Source: Osmia lignaria lignaria
Taxonomy: Eukaryota; Arthropoda; Insecta; Hymenoptera; Megachilidae
Assembly: GCF_051020975.1 (NCBI RefSeq)
Contig: NC_135039.1
Coordinates: 10,080,692 to 10,144,691 of the forward strand
Direction: 5' to 3'
Length of the DNA: 64,000 bases
Shown: one piece after another, positions 47,365 through 58,150 of the stretch
Layout: every line of letters begins with the position of its first letter
Numbering within the stretch: the stretch's first letter is position 1
The notes under the pieces: model-generated
Told to the model about the DNA's origin: nothing
Seen by the model: only the letters and a program-made list of their open reading frames with translations
Databases searched by the model: none
Position numbers and translations under genes: made by a program

Positions 47365-47877
47365 AGGGTGTCCTGTAACTGGTGGTACAAGCGAGTAGAG
47401 GGTGATTCTACGTGAATAATTGAATCGAAAATATAAGTTTGAAAATTTATCGAGTACGCGTGTACTTGATTTAGCTTCAGTTTCACGGACATGACGAGTG
47501 TTGAACAATTAAAACAAAAAATTATTATAGCGTTTGAACAATTAAAATTGCACAGCGACACATTAGAAAACGTTCGATGCAATTTAATAAGGAAATTACA
47601 GTTATGTTTGCAACGTGGACATCACTTCCTACAGTTCATAAATTAGACGAATTCTGGAAATCCGTCCATCGATCCATTGACAACGTTTACGAACAAGAAA
47701 AGAGGTGATCTACAATGAAATCCGTCGAGTTGAAACTGGTTCAAGTGCACGGGTACTCGACAAATTTTCAAAATTATTTTTTCGAAAATAAATCGTCCAT
47801 TGAAAAAATTTTATTCTACATTTTCGATTCAATTTTTCACGTAGAACCACCCCCTACTCGCTTGTACCACCCTGTAT
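47365..47877 (+). mobile_element. Deleted mariner-like element nested in copy 4
   Basis: Inverted ends share GGTGGTACAAGCGAGTAG(A/G)G and TTCTACGTGAA..ATTGAATCGAAAAT. The outer left end reads AGGGTGTCCTG and the right CACCCTGTA. It interrupts the host TIR element and contains a 51-codon transposase tail. The right arm has extra sequence relative to the left. Confidence 0.75.
47491..47646 (+). pseudogene. Transposase C-terminal tail, 51 codons
   Basis: From ATG at 47491 to TAG at 47644-47646 the frame reads TSVEQLKQKIIIAFEQLK, then DTLENVRCNLIRKLQLCLQ and a GHHFLQF end. This matches the closing segment of Tc1/mariner-superfamily transposases (LK.RI..AF..I....LENVR.NL.RRLQLCL...GHHFE..L). The catalytic domain is absent. 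The ATG is internal to the original protein, not a native start. It is too short to be active. Confidence 0.72.
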
Positions 47878-47918
47878 AGCGAACCTGAGTTCTCAATTTT
47901 GGGGAGGCATTCGGAAAC

Positions 47919-49202
47919 TTATCCTTTTAATGATTTATTGTTAATACGACGTCCAGTTCCCTTTGTTATCAATAATTGCCTGGCACCTGCGATGCGTATT
48001 TTCTATCAATTTTATAGCGTTATTTTAAGATAATGATTTTTAAATTGATTTAATTTGTCGCAATAGTTGCTTTACGGTTCATACATTCTTTCTACTAGGT
48101 TGAACCTCATCCATTTTCAATTGAATTAGCATCCGGCGATTGTGACGGCCAATAAAGTACTTCGCACCGCGATGCGTAAGCGGCATTCATGGTGCAATTC
48201 GTCCATTTGTCACGAAAGTCGAACGATAAATGGAAGTATTGCGACACAGAATCTTAGAGGATGATTCTTTCTTCCTATTTCCGTCGAAATTTCGCGTCTA
48301 ACGTGTTCGACGTAAAAGTTTTGTTGGTTTATCGCAGAGATTGTACGTCGTCGAAGTGGAATATTCGATCACTTCAAAATCCTAAAGTTTTCAATATTAA
48401 AAATTCCTACATTTTTTTATTATTATTATTATTCTTTGCAAAATTTTCTTCAACGATATCATTTTCTTGGATATGAAGTTAAAGAACGTTGCAAAGACAG
48501 CAGCCGACGGGGAGGACCGTTTTCTAAGCCATCGATTATTTTGTGATAAAATGTTTTATTCAACGATGGAATTGATAGAAAAAGGGTTTGAATAGAAATT
48601 GTAGGATATAGAATCCATGTTATAAGTTTCTTTTCATGGGAAATGGATCTTTCAATCCCTAATGGCGTCCGACGGATCAAACTTCTGGATAGACGATGAT
48701 ACCGAAAACAATCTTGTTAATTTCTAATGAAAAATATTTACACACTGTTAACCAGTTAACTGCGGGGTTTGATTTTAAAAATCCCTCGCGCTATGTAAAA
48801 TTAAAATCAAGCTAAGACTATTATAAATTTCTATTATAAATTGTACGAAAAAAGCAAAGCAAAACGAGGAAGGGTTACATTTTTATTCGATACAAAATTA
48901 ACGATACATCATTGAAAATGTTATTATTATTAAAAATTCAAAAATTGTCAAAAAATAATAAAATTTATAAACAAGAAATATTATAGAAATTAAAGTATAC
49001 GAAACAATTCGGAGAATACCAGATGCATCGAGGAAAATAATTAACTCAGTTTGTGAAAAATAATACCAATATACAAAAAAAAATTTTTTTTTTCATAAAA
49101 TACACTGCAGTTCTATTGGTAATATAAAGGAAACGTATCACCAAATCACATTTTTATTTCATCTTATTAAAATTTTGAATTTTTATAGTCACCAGTTAAC
49201 TA
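47919..49202. other. Non-coding stretch with a TTA microsatellite
   Basis: A TTA/ATT run lies at 48417-48433. 48750-49200 is AT-rich with a CCAGTTAACT motif at both ends (about 48751 and 49191), suggesting an unassigned inserted element. No gene recognised. Confidence 0.35.
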
Positions 49203-49320
49203 ATTAACACTAGAACTACCAAAGGGTTAAAATGACTTGTTTCCAGTTTCTTATTTTAAATTAAAAATTTTATCGAGGTATTTTTGTTGAAAATGTATGT
49301 TGCCTGTTATCCCATTAACT
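49203..49320. repeat. piggyBac-like end fragment, related to 3030-3150
   Basis: TTAA + CACTAGAACTACC starts the segment. AAAGGGTTAA lies just inside, and TTTTTGTTGAAAATGTATGTTG is shared with 3030-3150. Confidence 0.55.
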
Positions 49321-49992
49321 GCCAAATTTTTATTTTTGTTTAACATTTTATTTAATATAATCCTCTTGCAAGTGATAAAAAATATTAAAATCCCCATTTG
49401 GGGATCGCGAGCTAAAGAATGAATGTATATATTAAATTACGTTTCATCCTTTATCTAATTAGTAATCTACATTATTTTCAATTTAAAAATAAGTTCGATG
49501 CATCTCGCATTACGCTTTCTTAATTACCCTTCGAAATTTGAATATTATCCCGCAAATCTTCAATTATAATAGAAAAAGAATAGCGAATATTTTAATAAAC
49601 TCGACTCATGAATGTCCATCTAATCCATCAAATAATTGAAAAGATGAAACGCCTTGCATAGATAAACCAGAGTCCGCCAAGTGTGAAGAAATGTTTATAG
49701 GTGTTAATATTAATTAATCAACGAAACAAGGTATCCGAGCAAACAAACAAGCAGGAAGCTTATAAAGTAATCTGAAACGGATGCTATCTGATTTTTAATG
49801 CGAAGAAAACCGTGATGCGGTAGCTGATACATGGCCGGCAACGTGTGTGCCCTCCGTTTCTTCCTTGCTCGTTTACCGCTAAATCTATCTGTTTTTCATC
49901 TCGCGGCTACCAAAGCACACCAGCTGGTGAATACCGACCATAAAAGGATGTTAAACGAGCCGAGCCTTTTTTTTTTTTTAATTCACCGATCT
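49321..49992. other. Non-coding stretch, nothing recognised
   Basis: AT-rich, then a T-run at 49969-49979 just before the palindromic array. No gene seen. Confidence 0.35.
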
Positions 49993-51085
49993 TTAGAGGT
50001 GTGCGAGTACTCGCAATTTACAAGCCGAGCTGAACTCGCTTCGATAGTACGAGCCGAGCCGAGCGTTTGAATTTGTCGAATTACTCGAAAAATCGAGTAG
50101 TTCGATTTTTTCGAGTAATTCGCTTTTGTTTCAAATAGTTCCTCGATTTCGAGTAATTGGGCAAAATTCAAACACTCGGCTCGGCTCGATCGACCGATCA
50201 CTGTTTGACTCGAAATTCGAGTATTCGTAATTTACAAGCCGAGCTGAAATCGCTTCGATTGTTCGAGCCGAGCCGAGCCGAGCGTTTGAATTTTGCCGAA
50301 TTACTCGAAAAATCGAACTATTCGAATGTTCGAGCTATCTTGGCTCGAATTTTCAGCTCGAATATTCGAGTAGTTCGATTTTTCAAGTAGCTCGCTTTTG
50401 TTTCAAACAGTTCGTCGATTTCGAGTAATTCGGCAAAATTCAAGCGCTCGGCTCGGCTCGATCGACCGATCATTGTTTGACTCGAAATTCGAGTACTCGT
50501 AATTTACAAGCCGAGCTGAAATCGCTTAGATTGTTCGAGCCGAGCCGAGCGTTTGAATTTTGCCGAATTACTCGAAATCGACGAACTACTCGAAAAATCG
50601 AACTACTCGAATATTCGAGCCATCTTGACTCGAATCTATCGAAGTTTGATTTTTTCGAGTAACTCGCTTTGGTTTCAAACAGTTCGTCGATTTCGAGTAA
50701 TTCGGCAAAATTCAAGCGCTCGGCTCGGCTCGATCGACCGATCATTGTTTAACTCGAAATTCGAGTACTCGAATAAATCTAGTAGAGGTGTGCGAGTACT
50801 CGTAATTTAGAAGCCGAGCTGAACTCGCTTCGATTGTTCGAGCCGAGCCGAGCCGAGCGCTTGAATTTGCCGAATTACTCGAAATCGACGAACTACTCGA
50901 AAAATCGAACTACTCGAATATTCGAGCTGAAAATTCGAGTCAAGACGGCATGAATATTCGAGTAGTTCGATTTTTCGAGTAATTCGTCGATTTCGAGTAA
51001 TTCGGCAAAATTCAAGCGTTCGGCTCGGCTCGATCGACCGATCATTGTTTAACTCGAAATTCGAGTACTCGAATAAATCTAGTAG
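49993..51085. repeat. Palindromic GAGCCGAGC satellite, array 2
   Basis: Same family as 40370-41735. AGAGGTGTGCGAGTACTCG starts units at 49995 and 50785. ACTCGAATAAATCTAGTAG ends units at about 50785 and 51086, so there are two adjoining units, the second shorter. CGACCGATCA recurs at 50191, 50463, 50734 and 51034. The ends resemble hAT-type termini ((C/T)AGAGGTGTGC). Confidence 0.92.
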
Positions 51086-52799
51086 GAACCGTTCCAATTA
51101 ATAACGATGATGCTATGAAATGTACATTGCGTTAGCAGTGCTTATCCTTCTGAGACTATTCTCTGCCTAACTTATTGCAGTCACACCAGACTTCTGTATG
51201 CCGCTTGTACCAAATACCATCTTATAGGCACGAAGGTTTGTTGTTTTAAATTATTTTGATTAAATTCTGTATCTAAAGGGTTAATCCCCGTTTATTAACA
51301 AATAAATAAATAAATAAATAAATGATAAAGCGTGACACACGCTCGATGATACGACGATTCTCGTCGCTCGTGGCCAAAATAAACTGTTCCTCGATTGATA
51401 TGCAGGAGGTTTAGGCTGGCTTCTGAAATTTCAACCTGACGTTTCACGCGTTTAAAAACACTTTATAAATCGAGGAAGCCAGAAAGTCGTGAGTAACGGT
51501 GAATCCGCAACTTTTCATTCGCGTCTCGCTTTAATTCACGTCACACTTTTGACGACTTTAAATAACCTTTCAGCTGGAAACTTTAGAATCTATTATCCGA
51601 GATTCTGTACGAGAATTTATTACCCGAGGGAGAAAATGGAAAATGAAAAAGATTAAACAAGTAGATTTCGCGGGACAAAAGATTATAATTTCATAAAAAA
51701 AAAAAATTGATTCTATGAATATGGAAATGATTACGAATAATTTTAATTATTCATGTTAATTAAAGATTTGTTTACGCAATCCGCCTTTGAAAGGCGAGGG
51801 AACAATACCTGGGTATTAAACAATTTCTGCATTTTGTTTTCGACGTATGATTACAAGCGCTTAAATAATATCTTATGTTTCCTGCGCGAGTAATTAAAAA
51901 AGGAATATGGTACCCGGTGCAATTAAAATCTCTCCTACGTACCTACACCTAAATTCAACAAAATAACGAGCCTCGCACGGTGTAATTGAGGATAATTAAT
52001 CCTTTCATCGTTCTAGAACGCCTGAGAAATAAGAAATCAATAAAGCAGAAATATACAAATAACTGCGTTACTCCATTATTCCACAAAACGTCTACTTTCT
52101 AATATCGAATCTAGACTTTCGAACATTCCGATATAGAATCTACACTTTCTAGCTACGTAATCTGATTTAATCTTATCACGAATTAAATCTACGGTGATTT
52201 AACCCTTTTGCAGCGGACGTAGGGCCATTTTTCCCCTCATTTATAATTACAGCTCCATATAATGTGGATTCGCAGAAGACCTTATGGAACTTGGAGAAGA
52301 ATCCACGTTACACGGAGGTGTAAACTGTTTTAACCACAAGTCGGAGTCGAAAATTCATATTCCATAGTCTGGAGAAAAGGGAACAGTGTTACGATCATCT
52401 CGTACGATGTATTCCGGCAAAGGTATTCGATCGTTAGTTAAAGGGCAATCCGTTAAAGGGGCAGAGAGAGGGAGGGGGAGCCGGAGTTCTCCAGTGCACA
52501 ATACACCTCTAACAGAACGAACGAAGGAACGTCCGGAGGGTCCCGTGCCGGCAGATGAATCCTAAGCAATTTCTCGCTGGTCGGGCCTCTTTGATGCTTT
52601 GAACTCTCACCGCGCTAACCGATCCTCCTGGTAATCACGCGGCCCTCGCCACGCCCCGAAAAACACCTTCGATCCTCGCCACTCTCGCCTCTATGCTCCT
52701 ATCCTCGTCCCTTTCATCCTTTTCTTTTAAGGCGGCATTCATATTCGGGTACGACAAGTAACTTGCACCACCGATCGGAATATCGGTTGGCCTGGTTAG
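51086..52799. other. Single-copy stretch, candidate regulatory DNA
   Basis: No gene recognised. An ATAA microsatellite lies at 51299-51323. The homeodomain-like cluster at 51743-51775 and the balanced 52200-52740 segment are the most enhancer-like parts. Confidence 0.35.
51743..51775. promoter_or_regulatory. Homeodomain-like 20-mer next to a forkhead site
   Basis: TTAATTATTCATGTTAATTA at 51743-51762 holds two TAATTA-type cores around ATTCATG. TTGTTTAC, a full forkhead consensus, follows at 51768-51775. The 20-mer differs by one base from 57501-57520. Function is inferred only from the motifs. Confidence 0.4.
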
Positions 52800-52803
52800 T
52801 TAA

Positions 52804-54067
52804 CCCTTTGCTGCATATACGTGTCACATTTTGCACTTCCACTTTTTAGCTCTACAATTTCACTCTCTAGTTATTTTTGTTATGGAAACATTTCTTATGC
52901 GATATTAATATGTGAATCTAATAACTGTCGATCCCGGAAAAATGCTGCTTCTTTTTCAGAAAAAAATCGATTCTGATAAAATTCGAATGTATAGATATTG
53001 ATATTTTGATGCTGATTTAGGTATGTTTTTCGGGTCACTGATTACGGAACTAGAATTAGATTTTCGAAATTCAATATGGTAGATGAAATATGGCAGACCA
53101 GGAACTGAAAATATTGCTATCACTGTGAATCCGCCATCTTGAATTTTGAAAATCTGATTTTAGAATCGTAATCAATCCCTATATACAAAATTTCACAGCA
53201 TTAGCAATATTTTCTATTCTTTAGTCCGCCATATTGGATCCGCCATTTTGAATTTTGGAAATCTGCTTCCAGATTCGTAATCAGCAACCCCAAAAACTCT
53301 TATATTCAAAATTTCACAGCCGTAGCGATATTTTCTATTTTTTAGTCCGCCATATTGGATCCACCATGTTGAATTTTGGAAATCTGCTTCCAGATTCATA
53401 ATCAGTGACCCCAAAAACCCTTATATTCAAAATTTCACAGCCGTAGCGATATTTTCTATCTTTAGTCCGCCATATTGGATCCGCCATCTTGAGGTTTGAA
53501 AATCTGATTTCAGATTCGCAATCGGCGACCCCAAAAACCCATATATTCAAAATTTCACAGCCTTAGCGATATTTTCTATTTTTTAGTCCGCCATATTGGA
53601 TCCACCATCTTGAATTTTGAAAATCTGATTTCAGATTCGCAATCAGCGACCCCAAAAACCCTTATATTCAAAATTTCACAGCATTAGCAATATTTTCTAG
53701 TTTTTAGTCCGCCATATTGGATCCACCATCTTGAGTTTTGAAAATCTGCTTCCAGATTTGTAATCGGCGACCCCAAAAACCCTTATATTCAAAATTTCAC
53801 AGCCGTAGCGATATTTTCTATTTTTTAGTCCGTCATATTGGATCCGCCATCTTGAATTTTGAAAATCTGCTTCCATATTCATAATCAGCGACCCCAAAAA
53901 CCCTTATATTCAAAATTTCACAGCATTAGCGATATTTTCTATTTTTTAATCCGCCATCTTGAATTTTGAAAACCTGATTTCATATTTATAACCAGCGACC
54001 CCAAAAACCCATTGTACATGTAAAATTTAAAAAATCGTTTGCACAGAAAAATTCGTGCATAATAGGG
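52804..54067 (+). mobile_element. piggyBac-like element C with internal 121-bp array
   Basis: TTAA + CCCTTTGCTGCATATACGTG at the left (52800-) and GTGCATAATAGGG + TTAA at the right (to 54071). The order of parts matches element A: unique left segment, one inverted unit (about 53041-53100), six to seven direct units, then GTTTGCACAGAAAAATTCG. The left segment has about 35 bases absent from A but present in B. Confidence 0.85.
53105..53990 (+). repeat. 121-bp array, about seven copies (element C)
   Basis: AGTCCGCCATATTGG occurs at 53223, 53344, 53464, 53585, 53706 and 53827 (one near-copy reads CGTCATATTG), with a shortened last unit near 53949. Spacing is 121 with a single 120. Confidence 0.96.
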
Positions 54068-54071
54068 TTAA

Positions 54072-55416
54072 CTTAGCTTCCTCGACCATCCGTGTAATGT
54101 TACACTCCAGCCAGGTCTTCTGCCTTACAAGGTCACGGGGATCAGATGTGAACAAGGCCTTAGCTGCGCCGCTCTCTGGACCTTCTCCACTTTTCCTTTT
54201 TTATCCTTCGGCCTCGTTTCCTCTTCGTTTCATCCTTTGCATTCTTCTCCCTTCGATCCCTTCGCTTTCTTTTTTTCTCTTCCTTGGTCCTCTTGCTCGG
54301 TTTCCAAGCTCCGCTCCTTCGGACTTTGTGTCTTCGACGGGTACACCTCGTTGATCTCCTCTTTTTCCCCACCTTCTGGCCCGCACCGCGACTTTTTGAT
54401 ATTCAAAGCTTTCTCTACGCCTGTTTCTCTGCTCGTTCGAGGCTTTTTCTGCGCCACCCGGCACGCTTTGCGTAGCTACCACCCTTCCGCTTGTTGGAGC
54501 CGATCTCTTCCTGCTGGCTGGCTACCTACTTCCGTCTCCTTTTTTAGACTTTCTTCCGTTTTTGCCCTCGCTCGAAGTCCCTTCTGTTTGATTTGCCTAT
54601 CGATCCTCGACTAATTTACATGCAATCCTTTTTTCTTCACGCTGGTCTCACGAGTATTTTCTTCTTTGCTGTTCTGCCTTATCGGTTGTTGATATTAATG
54701 TTATTTTTCAAGTTTAATTCGCCTTAATTATCAACGAATTAATTAGATACATACATTCTTCTTCAAATTGTTAGAACGATAAACACGAGACTGGAGATGC
54801 GGCAAATATTGAAAATAATAAAATTTCCACTTGATATACGATCTCATTACTCGTTCATGATGCCGTAATCACAACCGTGGGATCTGATTCGAAGTTTTTG
54901 ATCGTCGATTCCGGAGATGCTATCTCTTACAACCACGATCCACTCTTTAATTTTTCTTCCCTCCTCTTCCTTCCTCTTCCTTCGCGTAACCTCCGCAACC
55001 ACGTAATCACTTCAAATTGTGCATCCCCCTCGTTAATTTTCCTCTCGTTGCAAACGAGAAACGATAAGAGATTCTTCTTCGTCAATTTATGAATTTAACG
55101 AGGAATTATAACCTACTGGATGATATTAACTTTCTATTAGCCATAAGTCAATCCACTATTCGTCTCAAAGCATAAATGTTACTCGTGTTGCAGGATGTGG
55201 AACGCGTGAAATGACAATCGAAGGAAAACTGAAGAAATGAATAGTATATAATGTACAGTATCTGTTACCGAATAATCTGGTTGGTAGTCATATTACGGCG
55301 CGTTAATTGGACAACTGTTTTACCGATAAAACACTTTAGACCAATCAGATAGCTGCGCTTATCTAACCAGCCCTCCTCCGCCAATCACAGAGCGCGTTAC
55401 TTCAACTGTAGGTAAG
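54072..55416. other. Non-coding stretch, pyrimidine-rich then AT-rich
   Basis: 54180-54600 is C/T-rich and opens frames on both strands by composition alone. 54600-55400 is ordinary. No gene recognised. Confidence 0.35.
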
Positions 55417-55711
55417 TACTGTGCAGAGATGAGAAGATGACGAGTGGTAGGAATGCGGATACGATTGGTCGCAGTCGGTAAGTCACACCTTACGCACACG
55501 CACTCTAGATCGTCGCGTGTTATCGACCGATGCGGTCAAATACTAAATGCGTCACCTGACAAAGCAGGAAAATGAGAATTTGTGAAAAAAGTAAGACGGA
55601 ACGAAGTCAGCGTTGCGATGGGGATCAAACGTGGTGACAGGGCGGAGCGTGCGAAGTGCTCCCTTTGCCCCCCTGCCTTCCCGCTAGTCATCTTTCTATC
55701 TCTGCACAGTA
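55417..55711. mobile_element. MITE with TACTGTGCAGAGAT ends
   Basis: TACTGTGCAGAGAT (55417-55430) is inverted as ATCTCTGCACAGTA (55698-55711). Imperfect pairing continues inward (AAGATGAC(G)AG against CTAGTCATCTT). The element is 295 bp and non-coding. Confidence 0.65.
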
Positions 55712-55942
55712 AATGGGCCAGATGCATCTGATAAAGCCACTCGCATCGCGCGGAGGCCAGTCAGTCTGCTCTTGGGCTTCGAAGAAGCAGGGGTGTTTTC
55801 ATTTTGCACATTATTGCTTCAGAATCGCGTTACCAATAAAAACATTAACGATTAATTAATCCATGATATTAACTTTTTAACGCATTAATAATTAGATATA
55901 CCAGGAAAATAAATGTCGAAAAGAATTTTTCTGCTGTTTCGT

Positions 55943-56521
55943 TCAGTGATTCTCAACTTTTTCAAAATCACAGAACATTTACCATTTTACACAATTTTTG
56001 CGGACCACAGTCATAAAATAAAACAGTATATATATTCTCTATATTGCGAGCAGTGATTCTCAACCTTTTCAAAATCACGTAACATTTATAATTGTACCAA
56101 ATTTTTGCGGAACACAGTCATAAAATAAAACAGTATATATATATTCTTTATATTGCGAACAGTGGTTCTCAACCTTTTCAAAATCACGAAACCTTTATAA
56201 TTTTACTAGATTTTTGCGGAACACAGTCATAAAATAAAACAATATATATATATTCTTTATATTACGGCAGTGGTTCTCAACCTTTCCAAAATCACGAAAC
56301 CTTTATAATTTTACAAAATTTTTGCGGAACACAGTCATAAAATAAAACAGTATGTATATTCTTTATATTGCGAGCAGTGGTTCTCAACCTTTTCAAAATA
56401 TATATTTTTTATATCGCATAATAAATAAAAATCACATACGTAACAGGTCACAATTTTGTTAACAGGATATTTTGACGGAACACATTCTCTAAGTTCACGG
56501 AGCACCGGTTAAGAACCACTG
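55943..56521. mobile_element. hAT-like element enlarged by a 108-bp tandem repeat
   Basis: CAGTG(A/G)TTCTCAACCTTTTC starts repeats at 55943, 56051, 56160, 56268 and 56375 (spacings 107-109). The right end GTTAAGAACCACTG (to about 56521) is the inverse of the repeat start. CAGTGGTTCTCAACC ends are typical of hAT elements, so the left end has been tandemly amplified within the element. Confidence 0.75.
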
Positions 56522-58130
56522 GCATAGAGATAGGTACAGAAGAAACGTCGGTAAGCCTAGTGTTAATAACAAAGGGAAAAACGGGCGAGCTGGCGGAGAA
56601 TCTCAGATGTTAACTGAACAACTATAATCATTAATCAAGCTCCCTCGCCCTTTTCTCGCTCTTCCGATCCCGCCTGAGCGATAAGTAATTCATTAGGCAT
56701 TGACTAACTCCATCCGATCGTCTTCTATTAAGAAGGAAGAACCCTGACGAATTAAGTAAATAATATACCTGAAACTTCTTCATAACGGTGCTGCTTCGTA
56801 ATACGAAAATACAGAAGAATTTCAATAATCTTAACGGCAACGACAGTCTTGCAAACACACTAACCGAAAATTACGATGGCAGCAGCGAGATGGGTAAAGA
56901 AGAAAATCGAAATAAGATGAAAGACAAGAGGGAAAGAAGAACAAAGAAGAAGCACGAAAGGATCGGGGTGGGAAGGTGGTAAAAGGAGGAGAAGGATGCT
57001 CCTAATTCGTAGTTCGGGGCGGGGTTTTTTTCGACGAGAAAGAGGGGAATACCGATAGATCGTATGGGTGCAAGGGAACACGAGCTAGCACAAAGCGAGC
57101 TGAGGTATAAATTGGTTTGTTTGCCACGGAGATAAAAGGGGCCGCTAAATGTTATCTTTAAGGTGTCGGATCAACGCAAATGTGGCTGAGTTACTCGTAA
57201 TTATAGTATACACGAAGCTCGGCCCTCGTCTCTACTTGCCGCCTCACGGGCTCGTTTCTCGTGCGGCTTCATTGGCGTAACTATCGATCTCGATCCGCGA
57301 TCGAGACGCAGATATCGGAGCCGATACTTGTTTGGTTAGACGGACGATCGATCCGATTCGACCCGGCGATCGCGGCGCGACGCCAGCCGCGCGGATCCAT
57401 CGATTACCTTTGGGCTGATAATAATTTACGATAAACTGGCGTTTTGAGACGGCCCTGCTTAAAATCGCATGAAAATCTAATCGCGATAAACAGATGCTTC
57501 TTAATTATTCATGCTAATTAAACTCCTTACAAATGTTGCTTTTTTAATTTTTTTTTTTAAGACCTCGCGAAATATTAAAATGGAAATTACTCTTTACAGT
57601 AAGGACCAAAATTTAGTTTTGTACTCGAAGCAAGTTGTATTATTTTAATATTACGCCAATGGGAATGCTTTTTATCTCAGTTTCCAACAAGATGGGCCTT
57701 CCCATTGGTGCGTCTTGAAAAAGCCGCGTGTACAGTGGGGCCAACATTATAGCACAAAATAATAATTCATAAATTATACACGCCTCGACCGTTTAGAGGC
57801 TTAGGTATACAGCTCACTGCACATGCAGCTGATTTTAGTGCAGGTATATCAATAAGCCTCGCTAGACCCGCAGCTATTATACACCGGGTGTTAAAAAAGT
57901 ATCCCTAGAATATTTCTTGTCTTACTGCAAGTCGAACAGTAATTACAATCTATTTCAATTACTCATAATAAAAAGGGAAGAATTATTTTTAATGATTTTG
58001 AATTGTTTACTTTATATAGAACATAGCTATGTAAATTTCATAACATAATTGAACGAACTAAAATTTGAACACAATACAATCAAATTTTATTTCGATATTT
58101 TTAAATTTTTAACCTGAAAAGCGCGCCTTT
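56522..58130. other. Mostly single-copy non-coding stretch
   Basis: 56545-56565 carries a piggyBac-like end (GTAAGCCTAGTGTTAA). 57180-57420 is GC-rich. A CCGGGTGTTAAAAAAGTATC segment at 57883-57905 looks like a transposon end. No gene recognised. Confidence 0.35.
57501..57522. promoter_or_regulatory. Homeodomain/POU-like 20-mer
   Basis: TTAATTATTCATGCTAATTA matches 51743-51762 at 19 of 20 positions, in an unrelated flanking context. ATGCTAAT resembles an octamer-type POU site and TAATTA is a homeodomain core. Confidence 0.4.
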
Positions 58131-58150
58131 AGCGCCATCTAGTGGTGCGC
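58131..58150. promoter_or_regulatory. CTCF-like insulator motif
   Basis: AGCGCCATCTAGTGGTGCGC read on the minus strand contains CCACTAGATGGCGCT, very close to the conserved CTCF core (CCA.(C/T)AG(G/A)(T/G)GGC(A/G)). It lies about 1.3 kb before PSMG4. Occupancy is not shown by sequence. Confidence 0.5.

Larger units (their letters stand above)
47100..47918. mobile_element. TIR element of the GCGCATGCGC family, copy 4, interrupted
   Basis: Left part 47100-47364 includes CCCAAAATTGAAAACTTAGG and four GCGCATGCGC(C/T)ATT-type repeats. The right end CTGAGTTCTCAATTTTGGGG, with ATTCGGAAAC, lies at about 47884-47918. The two halves are separated by the element at 47365-47877. Confidence 0.78.

Noticed and set aside
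53214..53897. Repetitive minus-strand frames rich in ADPIWRTK
   Set aside because: They read through the 121-bp array. The period is not a multiple of three, and the same peptide appears in all three arrays.
54160..54614. Frames on both strands up to 125 codons
   Set aside because: Pyrimidine-rich low complexity (Arg/Lys/Glu-rich on one strand, Ser/Phe/Leu-rich on the other) explains the openness.
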